A stretch of 64,000 nt of DNA from Littorina saxatilis. Taxonomy: Eukaryota > Mollusca > Gastropoda > Littorinimorpha > Littorinidae. A program made the position numbers and the translations under genes. The notes under the pieces were generated by a model. It saw nothing but the letters and a program-made list of their open reading frames with translations, ran no database searches and had not been told where the DNA came from. The stretch is from contig NC_090246.1 in NCBI RefSeq assembly GCF_037325665.1, positions 37,864,959 through 37,928,958 on the forward strand, written 5' to 3'. Shown in pieces: positions 49,674 to 62,426 of the stretch (position 1 is its first letter; every line of letters begins with the position of its first letter).

Positions 49674-52153
49674 TCAACACATTTTCTCCTCAGCAACATG
49701 GACTTCAACAATCTTGCGACGGATGGCGAACTGAGACCAGGAGATGTACTGAACGATGCCCAACACGACAGGGTAGAAGCAGAGGAATTGGAACATCACT
49801 GCTTTTATCACGTCCATCTCAGTATCCGATGCTGAACCTTTCTGTTGTGTCAGATGTATGACAAATAGAGGAACCGATTAATAATGTCTTTTGAAGAAAA
49901 ATAAAATACGTGTAGTGTCCGAATCAAAAATCAAGAAAGGTAATTTGTTGGAACGTTTGTTTTTGACAAAACAATACGTTACAATCACAAATATGTCGTT
50001 TGGTCGATATATTTGTGATTGTAACGTATTGTTTTGTCAATAACAAACGTTCCAACAAATTACCTTTCTTGTTTTTGATTCTGAATTTTGGAACGTTGGC
50101 AGTCTCTTTGTTTTGGGATTTACGTGTAGTGTCATTTTTGGTCTATAATTTAAGTACGCCCCCCACCCCCACACCCCGAACAATAATTTAATCATATTTT
50201 GTCAAAAGAATGATCAAGAAGCAAAAGGTAAAAATTTTTGTTTTTTGTGTACAAAAACGCACCAGACTATTTTGCTTACAACGCTGTATTACTGTGCACG
50301 GTTTCTGCAACTCCTGTACTTTTCGAGCTGGATTCCCCGAAACCTGAGTGCTAGCTATGCACGTCTGCACTCAGAAGCCTACATTTTATAAAGTAATAGA
50401 GGTCAGGGTTCCTGCAGGGCAGAGCTGATACAATTCAATGAGTTTTCAAGGACATTTCCAGGACCAAATAAATGCTTTTCAAGGACATGATTTTCCCCAA
50501 ATTAATGCAAGATATAAAAATGCCACTGCGGTTCTCCGCGTCTGCAAACTATTAGTCATTCCGTAGTTGTTTCCCTTGCCAACTTCCGGGAAGGGAAGCA
50601 ACTACGGGTGACTAGTAATAGTTAGTTCGTCTGCTTTTGTTTTCACTCGATCTTTTATTCTCCCAAAATGTGTGTACTGTATTTGACGAAAAAAAAGGGG
50701 GTTGCATTTTTTTTTTTTTAAATAAGACAAGCTGCTGACGAAATGTATAGGCAACAATTTGGAAAAATCAAGTACTTTTCAATGACTATTTAACAAAACT
50801 CAAGGCCTGGAAAAGGTTTTCCAATTTTCAAGGAGTTTTCCAGGGTTCAAGGACTCTGTACGAACCCTGAGAGGTAGAACGATTTTTTTTATATGTCTGC
50901 TTCTAAGCATCTTATGCTCTGGTTCATGACATGAAAAACTGATTATGTCCGCATCGACACAAAAAACACACAAATATAACCCTTTTTCGCATGCGTGTCA
51001 CATTTACTTTTCACGTGATATTTCACCATTTGATTTGATATCTGTTGCTTTTTGGGTCCAGGGGACCATAGAGGCCAAATCAGGACCCCATATATTTCAC
51101 CATTTGAAAGTGTTTTATTGTTAAGATGTTAGAGAAGAAAACCCCACATAGTTTAAGTGTTCAATGCACACGAACCTTAACCTGCTCGTAACCATAGCGG
51201 TTTAGAATGCCAACGACCAGCATGGGGCTGAGGGACTGGGCTGGCTTCACCACTAGAGCGTTGGATCCAAACACTGTCGACGAAATGGGCTTCCTGAAAC
51301 GAAAAACGATGGAGTCATGAACTGCAACTCTTGTCTTTGTTTAATTTACTTCTGATTTTTAACAGAGGCTCTAAGTCTAGATAGACATGCCTTGTGAAAT
51401 ACACAGACACATTCATCACAGTTTCTTGTAAAAAAACAAAAACACACTTTCCGCACTGTTTTGTGTGTGAGGCTAAATTGAGAGCAATGGTGGAGTGGAG
51501 ATGATAAATGGGCGGGGATATAGCTCAGTTGGTAGAGCGCTGGATTTGTATTCAGTTGGCCGCTGTCAGCGTGAGTTCGATCCCAGGTTCGGCGGAAATT
51601 TATTTCAGAGTCAACTTTGTGTGCAGACTCTCTTCGGTGTCCGAACCCTCCCCCCCCCCCCCCCCCCCCCCCCCCCCCATCGTGTACACTACATTGGGTG
51701 TGCATGTTAAAGATCCCACGATTGACAAAAGGGTCTTTCCTGGCAAAATTGCTTAGGCACAGTTAATAATTGTCTACCTATACCCGTGTGACTTGGAATA
51801 ATAGGCCGTGAAAGGTAAATATGCGCCGAAATGGCTGCAATCTACTGGCCGTATAAAATTTCATCTCACACGGCATCACTGCAGAGCGCCTAGAACTGTA
51901 CCCACGGAATATGCGCGATATAAGCGTCATTGATTGATTGATTAAGTTATTATTTATTATCAGGTAAAGTGTCGTTACCTTCTGTGGTATTTCTGCTTGT
52001 CATCATCAGCAATGTCAGACAAAGGCATGTTGAACAGTGTGAAAGCTGCACTGGAAAACGATCTGAAAAACATTATTTCAGGTAGTACAAGGGTAGGTTA
52101 TTTGCAAAAGGTGTGTACATTCCGACCTCCATTTACTTTCAAGCGAAAACAAG

Positions 52154-52221
<68 letters not shown>

Positions 52222-53978
52222 ACAACAACAACAACAACAGGACCAAGGAAGAAATTAGCAGCACAGGTAGAGATACAGGCACTGGCAGACATTGACAGAC
52301 ACTGACCGTGAGACACAGTCACTGTTCATACCAACATTTTTAAAAACAAAACCAAAACAGATAGCTTAATAACATTTCAAAATACATGTACAATGGAAAG
52401 CGCTCACAAGCATCTCGACCCATCGGTCTAAACATCATCGGTAAAGTGAACGGACAACAAACATAATGAAACAAAAGAGAATAATGAGAAGATGAGATGT
52501 TAGCTTAATATCATGTCTGTTTTGTAAGCCATTTCGATACAAGCTAAATGTACTGTATTCTTCAGTCTCTTCAAGCAATGTGCCCATACTCACGAGTCGA
52601 GAAGAATAAAGAGCATGACGAGCCAGGGGTTGGAAGGTCCCACGAGAAAGTACATGATCATGCCCCCTGCAATCTTCCACACAAAGCTGTAGCGGATGAC
52701 ACGGAAATAACCCAGGCGACCAACAAGGGGGGTGCCAAAAATCACCAAAATCTGCAATAAAAAAAATACAGCAAAAGTGTTAAAACACGTTGAAAAGGAA
52801 CATGTGTTTTTTTCGTATTATGTGCTCATCTGACTTTCAAAGGCGTGTCATCATAATAGAAACACTGTACTTCTATACACATACTTTTACTAGCAAAAAA
52901 TTACAAAATCAAATGGCAAAAATCTGTTCAAACTAGTGTCACTGTATGACCTTTCGTTTTTCTGGCACTGAGTCGATCGCTTAAATAAACTAAGACTTAA
53001 ACAGTTACATTGAAGCATAGTAGACTACTCAGAAAATGGCTACGTGCCTTGCTCTATAATTTTGGCCATACTGACCAATTTTGTTTCTCAACTCACCCCT
53101 CCACAGGGACCTGACAATCCATAGAAGATACTGCGGATACCTGTTGCCACCTGCTCTGCAGGCACAAGGTATTCACACAGAATGGCGGTGAACCCACCCA
53201 GAAAGGCACGGTGAAACATCTGGAAAAAGTTCGTGATGACAAACGAGACGAAATTTCTCTCAGAGAAGAGCTGCCACATTTGTTTGAGGAAGCCAGAGTC
53301 GGCCTCTTCTCCCTTTTCAGCTTGTTTCAAATCGTCACTGGAATCTTGCCTGGGAAGATCGTACTGCGTGTGCGCATTAAGCCCGGTGTAAACCATCAAT
53401 AAGCAAGAGCAGCAAGCGACGCAGACGGCCGCGATCTGAAAGGCGCGAAAGTCTTGAAGACTGTCCGACGCGTACTCCAGAAAGAAGATACACTGAGCTC
53501 CAATCAGAGAGGCGATGGTCGAGTATCTGGTCAGCTTGAGTCTGGTGTGAGGGTCGGCAGAGAACTCCGTAAACAGACAGCAGCAGAGAAGCCCCACGAA
53601 GGTGAACATGGTGTCCCAGAGAAACAGAGCCACGATGAGGTGAAGACCAACAGCCCACGAGCTCTCCCCGAACTGGAACCAAGGAACGAGGAAAGACAGG
53701 GCGAAGAAGGGAGCGGTGTACAGGATCCCTTCTCTTCTGGTCCGTGTGAGGAGAAAGCTGGTGTTGTCTTGGAGGATGGCGAACAGCGGATCGTTGACGG
53801 CGTTCCACACCATGTACAACACCTGGGAGAAGTGGAACCACGACTCCTGGATGTTGTAGCGGTTGAGGAACACCTTAACGTAGTAGAAGTTGAACCCCCG
53901 ACTCAGCATTGTCATGCCCATGCTGACTGCACAGTAGGCCAATATCGTTTTGTTGGACACCATTTTGTTGGACGTCAT
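49674..53978 (-). CDS. MFSD13A: MFSD13A/TMEM180-like membrane protein, copy B
   Basis: Second tandem paralogue. Coding exons on the reverse strand: 53978-53097, 52751-52594, 52062-51979, 51293-51176 and 49841-49674, giving 469 residues. The three middle exons are 158, 84 and 118 nt, exactly as in copy A, with identical phases. Signatures: WNAVNDPLFAILQD, VVKPAQSLSPM, and QYISWSQFAIRRK near the C-terminus. Two in-frame ATGs (53978 and 53963) could start it, within a repeated TxNKM stretch. The exon 4 donor is GTTCGT, a weak site; CAG/GTTAAG seven bases upstream is an alternative but breaks the frame shared with copy A. About 70% identical to copy A over exon 1 by eye. Confidence 0.92.
49907..50133. 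repeat. Near-perfect long palindrome with flanking direct repeat
   Basis: Arms of about 75 bp (49920-50000 and 50012-50085) pair almost perfectly around a loop GTCGTTTGGTCGAT. For example ACAAAACAATACGTTACAAT meets its complement. A 13-bp direct repeat TACGTGTAGTGTC occurs on both sides (49907-49919, 50121-50133). It lies in the last intron of MFSD13A copy B. Confidence 0.85.
50404..50869. mobile_element. hAT-type MITE (CAGGGTTC ends), 466 bp
   Basis: Ends CAGGGTTC and GAACCCTG, flanked by AGAGGT on both sides. Inside are GTTTTCAAGGACA-type blocks and their complements. A second hairpin (about 50548-50627, arms with CTATTAGTCA and CCGTAGTTG) is nested in it. Confidence 0.8.
51511..51943 (+). 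mobile_element. tRNA-derived SINE with internal (C)n tract
   Basis: A box TAGCTCAGTTGGTAGAGCGC, B box GTTCGATCCCAGG, body shared with 10919-11342 (GAGTCAACTTTGTGTGCAGA), then a C run (51648-51678) and an ending GATATAAGCGTCAT with (TGAT)n. In the 51294-51978 intron of copy B. Confidence 0.85.
52152..52239. repeat. (CAA)n microsatellite
   Basis: Nearly pure CAA repeat in a copy B intron, 90 bases from the 84-nt exon. Poly-Gln/Thr frames here are not coding. Confidence 0.95.
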
Positions 53979-55161
53979 TTTGTTGGTCTGCCTGCTTGTT
54001 TGCTGTAGTAGTAGAAGTAGTTGTAGCTGTGGTGGTAGTAGTTATGTTGTGATTGATTGTGTTGTTTTTGACAGCTACAGTTTCAATTGTTCACTGGCCT
54101 CGCCGCTTATCGTGACACTCAGTGATACCAGTGATTGGCGTCTGTTTCAGCTGATGGTTCTTTGTGTGTTGCTTTGCTGACAGCCACAGATTCGGCGGTG
54201 CTTTGCTGACTTTGCTTGTTGTACCCTGGTAATCTGACTCTGATGCTCAGGGGATAACAGCTGTGTGGTCTACATGTGCTTCTTTCAGCCGGTGAAAGTT
54301 ACGCTGAGAGAAAGAGAGTACATGTATACGTAAAGTAAAGAAGTAAAGAATGCCTTTCGCATTTAAACAATTATCTGTTTCTTCTCAGACCACTGAAACA
54401 CTAAGTCATCAGACACAGCATATTTTTCTGGGTGTTCTGTGGTTTGCAGTGAGTGAGCCCTTGACGGAAAAAAAATCAGTGGTTTGTAATTATTATTCCT
54501 TTTGGTACTTCCGTTTAAAGGCACAGTAAGCCTCCTGTAAACCATCACAGATACTGTCAGGCTTTTACACACAGTACAAACACCCTTCCATTTGAACGCT
54601 CACCAAACGGGAACAATGTCATGTTCACTCATCCATGCATCACAACAGCTTGCTTTCCAACTAGTGTCGTGCGCTGCACTGCCCTTTCGATGCGCTAGTT
54701 CATTCCACTGCAGCGAGCTTCTGTGTCACAATGACCGACTGAATATGTGATATAAACACAAGATGTTGGCGGAGAAACAGGATTTATTCAGCCATGCTTG
54801 CCAACGTTGTCTACCGTGCAGCCAAAGGCACAGGAAGTTCCTCCAAGGGAGGTCAGTTATCAGTCAATATTGCACTGACTACATAGATGCAGTTGCTTCC
54901 CTTATTAAAATTAGCACAGTACGTCAGTCACATGACAATGTGCGAAGTAATAAGTTCGAGTCCATACAGACTAAACATCCGTTACACATAAGTGTAGCCT
55001 AAAACTCGTCAACATCAGGCAGTCTAAACAACGAACGTCGAATTACCGAAAGTTGTAGATCGTGATGTTGAATCAATTGTGCGTGCTGTCCATCATCTCA
55101 GTGTTCTAAGCCTCAACCAGTTTCACACACACTGACTGACATGACACTGAAACACGCAAAC

Positions 55162-55203
<42 letters not shown>

Positions 55204-55278
55204 ACAGTTCTGGGGTGAAATAAATAAGTCTCACTATATCCGCTTTCTATTGACGCTTCATTCACTGGTTTATTGATT

Positions 55279-55311
<33 letters not shown>

Positions 55312-55932
55312 CACAAGTAGAGTGTCAGAATTTCAGTGCAGTTTATTCACAAACGCATCTTCGCCTGAAATGTCGTGTTTCAGTTTAAGAAGAGCAGACA
55401 TTTCTTCCGAACCGCGCACTAATATCTTAGTCTCAGTACATACTACTCGACAGCATTTGACATTCGAGACTGACGAAACAGTCCCCTTACAAAAAACCAA
55501 GACTGAGACGATGAAAACAACGAAGATGAAGAAAACAACAACACCAACAACAACAACCACGAAGCGAAACGCTTAACGTTTCACAACAGCAACAAGGCAC
55601 ACGGAAATCATATACAACCAAGTGTAGAAAAAGAAAACTGACAAACAAACACACAAAGAAACAAACACAAGAACCGCTGCGTTAGCTCGAGTATTTCATT
55701 TTGAAATGCACAATGTTAGATTCCTGCTTTGCGCACAACTACACCTGGAACTTCAAATTTGTTCTGAGTTGCCTTGATGACATCATACGATTTGCATGAA
55801 CAAAAAAGAACAACACAATAATATGCTCGATGATAAAAAAAACGTAAGCCTATATCATCTATTTCACGTCTAATCGTTAATATTTTCATGTATTGAACAG
55901 ATAAGGTTAGTTTGCTTGTCTTTAGAACAACA
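53979..55932. other. Interval upstream of MFSD13A copy B
   Basis: Holds the presumed promoter and 5' UTR of copy B. Recognised content: a CA repeat (about 55166-55201), a pure A run (about 55284-55310) and low-complexity CAA near 55535. No gene or full transposon seen. Confidence 0.4.
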
Positions 55933-56775
55933 AACAAGTCGCGTAAGGCGAAAATACAATATTTAGTCAAGTAGCTGTCGAACTCACAGAATGAAACTGA
56001 ACGCAATGCCATTTTTCAGCAAGACCGGTATACTCGTAGCATCGTCAGTCCACCGCTCATGGCAAAGGCAGTGAAATTGACAAGAAGAGCGGGGTAGTAG
56101 TTGCGCTAAGAAGGATAGCACGCTTTGAGCGTGTTTTTAATCCAAACATATCATATCTATATGTTTTTGGAATCAGGAACCGACAAGGAATAAGATGAAA
56201 GTGTTTTTAAATTGATTTCAAAAATTTAATTTTGATAATAATTTTTATATATTTAATTTTCAGAGCTTGTTTTTAATCCGAATATAACATATTTATATGT
56301 TTTTGGAATCAGCAAATGATGGAGAATAAGATAAACGTAAATTTGGATCGTTTTATAAATTTTTATTTTTTTTTACAATTTTCAGATTTTTAATGACCAA
56401 AGTCATTAATTAATTTTTAAGCCACCAAGCTGAAATGCAATACCGAAGTCCGGGCTTCGTCGAAGATTACTTGACCAAAATTTCAACCAATTTGGTTGAA
56501 AAATGAGGGCGTGACAGTGCCGCCTCAACTTTCACGAAAAGCCGGATATGACGTCATCAAAGACATTTATCAAAAAAATGAAAAAAACATTCGGGGATTT
56601 CATACCCAGGAACTCTCATGTCAAATTTCATAAAGATCGGTCCAGTAGTTTAGTCTGAATCGCTCTACACACACACACACACACACACACAGACACACAC
56701 ACATACACCACGACCCTCGTTTCGATTCCCCCTCGATGTTAAAATATTTAGTCAAAACTTGACTAAATATAAAAA
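55933..56775 (+). mobile_element. AACAAG-end repeat, family 2, copy 2 (uninterrupted)
   Basis: Full-length 843-bp copy: AACAAGTCGCGTAAGGCGAA at one end and the ATTTAGTCAAAACTTGACTA palindrome plus AAAAA at the other. It matches copy 1 throughout and lacks the Tc1 insertion (junction near 56245). Confidence 0.8.
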
Positions 56776-56966
56776 GCAGCAATTTCACGTCTTAGTTTTC
56801 GAAAGAAATCCCCCCCCCCCCCCCCCTTCTCACCCATTTGAAGGATCAATTAATAAGATCGACTGCGTTTAACGAATTGAGCATTTTTACACCATTTTAT
56901 TTTAGTAAGACAGACAATGTCAGCAAAGTGGAATGAACAAACAAAACTGGCATTTAGTAAGTATAT

Positions 56967-56972
56967 TTTTAT
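56967..56972 (-). other. Possible polyadenylation signal of MFSD13A copy C
   Basis: Reverse-strand AATAAA, 39 bases after the copy C stop. Confidence 0.45.
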
Positions 56973-57010
56973 TCAGTTGCTCAGAGGTTGACTAGCTTTA
57001 GAAGCCGCCA

Positions 57011-60000
57011 TCATACGTGTGCAGGCTCTGGAACTCTGTACTCTAATGAGATGCTGCGGCGGATGGTAAACTGTGACCACGTGACAGACTGGAGGAGCCC
57101 CAGCACCACGGGATAGAAACACACAATGGCGAACATCACGTCCTTCACGCCTTCCGCTTCGGGGAAGCTCAGCAAACCGTCCTGAAACAAACAATATTTA
57201 TCATATCTGAGAAGGAAGAAAAAGGAAAGTAAGAGCTCTAAATGCATACAACATGTGTGATACTCGGAGTCAGTGATAGTTACAGTGCAGATCTATAATA
57301 ACAAGTGACTGCCCTTCATTCCCTCATATTTGTCATAAATAATGAATGTTCTGACGGCAATACAGCAATTAATGTCAAACGATTAATGTGTCTGCAAATG
57401 TTTCCAGCCATAATTAAGAGTCGATGCTGGTGTTTCAGTAATTGATAGCAACCGTTGAAAGGCGACTTGTGTGTATACTTGCACACGTTTAGAATGTTTA
57501 CACAAAGCAGGACGTTGCATCAACATGTATCACGGAAAACAATCTCCGAAAGACGATGGTAAGGAAAAGTCGCCAATCCCGGAACAGTCGGCAAACTTGG
57601 AACACCTCAATATACGATCAACGGGAAACAATTCATGAACAATTGTTTTGCAGAAATGTCTGGTGACATTCCTTGATATTATTCCAGGGAAAAAAATGAC
57701 TACCGCGGCAAAACAAAAAAAACGGTACGTTTTTTAAACTTTTCTTTCTTCTTCTTCTTATTTCTACCGTCTACAATTCGTATTATTACTCTTTATCTAT
57801 ATACGTTCACATAAAATGTTGATTGCTGTGATAAACCTTCATAGATTTGCAATAATTTGAACGGAGAAAAAGATTTGAAACGTCACGTGTATCCAACAGA
57901 AAAACGCGAAATCCATGCAGGTGCCATGCGGCAATGATGGAACACATAAGAGAGGCAAACGGCATGGAACAGTGTTCCAGCTTTGCTGCAATCTCTTCCA
58001 TCTTACCCTCATCAAACAATAAACAGAACACTGCTGTTTTATTCACGTATTCAATTATCTTTTCGGTTTTGTTGTGTTTTTCCCTTCTATAAGTTTTATT
58101 GAATGATTGATTGATTTGTTTGACAGTATTATGAGACCCGAACGGCGGTGGTTACCAGAAGAAATGGGCTGCGCTTTGTCGGCAGTGAAAAACGGAGATA
58201 TGGGTTTGCGTTGCGCATCAAGAGCATATGGTGTTACTGTCACAAATCTTAAAAGTCATTTAGAAGCAAAAAAACCAAATGTGCAAAAGAAGAAGTAAAG
58301 TTCACAGGAAGACCTTCTACATTAACACCAGAGATAGAACAAGAACTATTCAATAGCATTCTTGAAGCTGAAATAAATTTACCAACGTCACCCCCAGCGT
58401 TGTTTTGTACACTGGACATGGAGATTCTGGTCATTATTATTGCTTGGTTTCAGTAGCAAATGTCCTGCAACGCACACCCACAAACTCGTCGAAGAGAACA
58501 TCACGAAAAAAACAATCTGAAATCATCACATCTTCTCCTCACAAGCAAAAGCTGGAGATTTCACTTGCAAAAAGGCGTGCAGGTCAACAGAAAAGCGGAA
58601 AGAATGAAGCTACAAAATCTTCTGCTCAGAAAAACAAGAGGGGAATATCTTCTGATCAGAGGGAAAAAAGGAGAACATTCTCGACGATGCGTTCTATCCT
58701 GGAGGAAAGCACTTGGTACTGCTTCATGTGTGGCACCAACTCCCCTGAGAACATGATACAGTGCCAGAAGTGCACGCAGTGGGCACACGAGGACTGCGCT
58801 GACAGCAGCGGACAAAAGGACTTCGAAATTTGCACTTAGCAATTTTTGTGTGTCTGCAAAATCAGTTTCTTAAATCTGTTCTTAGTTATTTGCTTTGAGA
58901 CTTTATGCGTAATGATTTTTACATTTAGTCAATTGGGCAGGTAGCCCTTTTATATCTATTTGTCAACAGAAGAGGGGTACAAATGAAGCTGCGAAATTTC
59001 GTGGTACTGCTTCATGTGCGGCACCAACTCCCCTGAGGATATGTTATAGTGCCAGAAGTGCACACAGTGTAATCACACGATGACTGCGCTGACAGTAGAA
59101 GACAAAGGACATTGTCTGCGAAATCGGTTCCTTGCCTATTTTTTTCTGTTGTTGTTTTTTAAGGTTTTTTTTTTCTCAGTCCTTTTTATAGACCTAGCCC
59201 TTATTTATCTTTTTGTTTTACATTTAAGACTTAAATTGTTATCCGATTTGTTATTTCCTTGGTAAAAATCTAAATATGATATTGAAAAAAAGACATTTAA
59301 ATAAAATGGCTTAATCAAAATGTTATAACGTATTTATTTATCTTGTGTGTGTGGCAATGTGTGCTTGTTTGTGTGTGAATGAGAGTGTGTGGGTGTATAT
59401 GTGTGTGTGAGAGACGCAGACAGAGCTAGAAAGAGAGTCAGGGTGTGTTTGTATGTGTTCCGAGTTTGACAACACAGTGTTCCACTTTACACACCCATGC
59501 GTCCAACCTGGAACAAATGCAGACATTTTTATTATGATCAGTCTGATGAGTTGCGTGACTTTTATTTTATATTATGTGGTTCGTTTATTTACTGATAGAG
59601 TCTAGTATGTGACAATATAAATAACGCTTTGCAATATCCATTTTTTTGTCTGGTACGGCTGTTTCTCCTTAACTCTGTTCCAGGTTTAGCGACTTTCCCC
59701 TAAGTAATTTTCTGCAGATGTTTTCAACAATCTAACATAGTGCCTTGAGTTGAGAATCTTAATCAGTCAAATAAGACAGAGCGCTCTTTTAAGTTCTGAA
59801 AAACAAAGAGATGTAAGCGCTCTAAATGCAAACGACACGTGCAACAAGAGTACGTGAGAGTTACGCGGAACCAATCTCCTGGGACCCGATAAAACAACAA
59901 GCATTGAAATGAGCAAGCGACTTCATCCTTAAAATAGGATGACCGCCGCAAGCTCATATTATGTTCCATGCCTCATTCTCCAAGGAACTCTAACTCAGTA

Positions 60001-62426
60001 ACACTTTCGCACACAGTTAAACACATACAAGAACCAGCTTTTATTCCCTTTCACTGATAATATCAGTTGTGTCTATGACCTTATCCACTCATTTTTATTA
60101 TTCTGATCATGTCCCGATCCACAAGTAACACAGCGCGTGATTTTTCTGCATCTTTATTCCAGAACTTGGCACATGGTAGTGTGCTTGACTGAGTGCTCGG
60201 CGGAAGTGCTCTCATTCCCAGAAAACATTTTACTAAATACTGAGTTGTGCCAAGTTCTGGAATAAAGATGCAGAAAACACACGCGCTGTGTTACTTGTCT
60301 TTCTGTTAAGCAAGGAAGAATACTACAATACCTTGAGTTGTTCGTATCCAAAGTGGTTGAGGACGGCGACCACCAACATGGGGGACAAGGAGTTGGCTGG
60401 CTTGACCACCAGGGCGTTGGCTCCGTACACAGTCGACGATATCGGGTGTCTGCGAAAAGGACATGCATATATATAGCTATTCTGATGGACACGTGGGGGA
60501 ATTCGGGGGCTGTGATTGGATGGTCTCACACATCCCTTTTCCGATCATCAAAGCATAACGATACAAAAGTTGGCCATTTTTGCCGATATCCAAACGATAT
60601 CGGCAATAACAAAGACGCGTGGTTCCGGTTTCTTCCACGTGTATAAAGTACACGCATACCTCGCCAGGTTTGTTTCTGTCACTCTGTGACTAGTCGACAG
60701 ACGATGCCATTTGCTTTGTGTGTGTTTTTGTTGTTGCTTACTGTACATGACATAGGCCCTACATTACGTGTAAAATCCAGTTCTTTAACAGGCAACAAAC
60801 CTTGCAAATTTCCAGAAGCTGCAATCTGAAGCGACCTATCTCGGATTCTAGCAGACGATCTCTCCAATGTTTAACACAAAATCAGCAAACTCTCCTGTCA
60901 CATAGAACGTCCATTGTATAGTGCAATGTTGAAATGAAGTTACCGGTCTGAAACATTTCGTCGTTTCTTCTGAGACAATCCTTGTTCTCTTATCATCTAC
61001 AGATTTACCGCTGTCTTCACCACGCGAATTCCCAACAGAAGTCAGACTTTCGAACATACAATCTACGTAGGCAAGCATGATACGTCATGACGTCATATGA
61101 TTCCTAACTAACATATTGACGTAATGCTAAGCATCCGGTTATCTCGAGTTTTCTCCGTAATACATGTCCGTGGGTTTTTCAATGTTCGGTTATTTCCGTG
61201 GCTAATTCATGCGGAAAGGGAACCGTCGTCTGCAATCAACGACATGGACCATTCTGGTACTTGTCGCTGACAAAAACATGATTCTAACACAGAATTTAAT
61301 GTCAGAATAGCTATATAAACGCTATTGTGTTTTCAGCGTAGCAATAGGGTCCGATATTTAGACTCGAACAAGTATAATGCGACTCGTCTTCGACTCGTCG
61401 GCATTATACTTGTCTCGTCTAAATATCGGGCCCTATTGCTACGCTGAAAACACAATAGCTGTTAATACTGTACGCATCAAGCGTCAAAGGTTCTATAACA
61501 CGTGTTCACCAAGTGACTGTTTTCCATCCAAAAAATCAGTAGTTGGTTATTCAGCTCCAGAGCTGGCCTGTTAAACCATGGTACGTGAGAGTGATTTTTA
61601 TTTTTTAACCGAGATATTTTAACCATACAAATTGAGTTCGTTGATAAATATCGTTTCCAAATATATTCTTGGCCTGCAGATAAAGATTTAGGAAATACTT
61701 TCACATTGTGATTGTTTACGTTCATTACATTACACGCGTTACATGGAAACCAGAGGATGTGACATGGATTTACTGAATACTAACAATTAAAAAAAGAAGA
61801 AGACAAAAATGTATGCGTTGTTGAATGTCTGTATCAGAATCTAACTGGAGTATTAATGACAAAAGTGAAGTGAAGACATTCTATTTGCTATTGAAGTTAC
61901 ATCATAATCATTTAAAGGACTAAGAATGCATGTCACAAAAAGGTATTCAGCGCTGGAGAACAACGCTTATATACATGGAGACAATGTACCGTACGTACTA
62001 CGTTCACGTCATGATTTCAATATGAGGCTGGGGTACAGGGGCTGACGAGGCGGCCCTCGGAGGATGCTCTTGACACTGAGATTTGAAAGGGGTACTTTGG
62101 GTCTGTCCGTGAGAAAAAAAAGGTACATTTACCGGGCAAGGGGGGGGGGGGGGGGGGGAGGGTTCGGGGTTCTCAGAACCAAGGACTACCCCCCCCTCCC
62201 CCACCCCCTAGATCCAGCGGCCCTGACGATACATGTGGACTTACTCTAGTGTCGTTCTTATTACTGACGCTCTTACGGTTTGAAGAATGTTGCAAGCACG
62301 GGAGCTGGGCGAACAATAACTGTGAGATGTATGTCAACTTACTTTCTGCCGTACTTCTCTCTGTCGTGGTCAGATATGTCCGATAGTGGCATGTTGAATA
62401 GTGAATTTGAAGCTCCTGTAAAACTC
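57011..62426 (-). CDS. MFSD13A: MFSD13A/TMEM180-like membrane protein, copy C (5' part off window)
   Basis: Third tandem paralogue, last three coding exons on the reverse strand: 62426-62343 (84 nt), 60449-60332 (118 nt) and 57181-57011. They encode SFTGASNSLFNMPLSDISD, then HPISSTVYGANALVVKPANS...NHFGYEQLK, then a C-terminal block with LLQSVTWSQFTIRRS and the end EPAHV. Exon lengths and phases equal those of copies A and B. The 158-nt and first exons were not found between 62427 and 64000, so they should lie beyond the right edge. The last intron (60331-57182) holds a pogo-like remnant and a foldback. Confidence 0.88.
58105..58840 (+). pseudogene. Pogo-like transposase remnant with HTH and PHD-like finger
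   Basis: Starts with a psq-type helix-turn-helix (RRWLPEEMGCALSAVKNGDM, then AYGVTVTNLKSHL) followed in another frame by GRPSTLTPEIEQELFNSILE. The middle catalytic domain is missing. The C-terminal part is a basic region (LAKRRAGQQKSG) and a finger WYCFMCGT...IQCQKCTQWAHEDC with C-x2-C, C-x2-C and H-x2-C spacing. This HTH plus PHD-like combination is known from pogo-type transposases of marine invertebrates. At least one frameshift (about 58295) and a large internal deletion are present. Confidence 0.75.
58995..59110 (+). pseudogene. Second, decayed copy of the PHD-like finger piece
   Basis: About 115 bp matching 58719-58815 (GTACTGCTTCATGTGTGGCA against GTACTGCTTCATGTGCGGCA) with a TAG in the finger and small indels. 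Probably a local duplication of the remnant's 3' end. Confidence 0.7.
60121..60298. repeat. Foldback element, 178 bp, 50-bp arms
   Basis: Left arm ACAAGTAACACAGCGCGTGA...TCTTTATTCCAGAACTTGGC and a complementary right arm ending CGCGCTGTGTTACTTGT. The loop is about 70 bases. It lies 33 bases from the donor of the 118-nt exon of copy C. Confidence 0.85.
60580..60607. repeat. Short hairpin
   Basis: TTGCCGATATC-caaac-GATATCGGCAA, perfect 11-bp arms. In the intron between the 84- and 118-nt exons of copy C. Confidence 0.7.
61321..61460. repeat. Foldback element, 60-bp arms and 20-base loop
   Basis: Arms 61321-61380 and 61401-61460 pair with few mismatches (GCTATTGTGTTTTCAGCGTA meets TACGCTGAAAACACAATAGC). 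The loop is GACTCGTCTTCGACTCGTCG, itself a direct repeat. In the same intron of copy C. Confidence 0.88.
62140..62158. repeat. (G)n tract
   Basis: Run of about 18 G, followed within 45 bases by C-rich tracts on the same strand. Potential quadruplex and assembly-error site. Confidence 0.85.

Noticed and set aside
51511-51590. tRNA gene
   Set aside because: Same SINE family as 10919; the tRNA-like head is followed by the shared SINE body.
58405-58839. Intact PHD-finger host gene
   Set aside because: The upstream part is a pogo-type HTH in other frames with a large deletion, so the finger is part of a transposon remnant.
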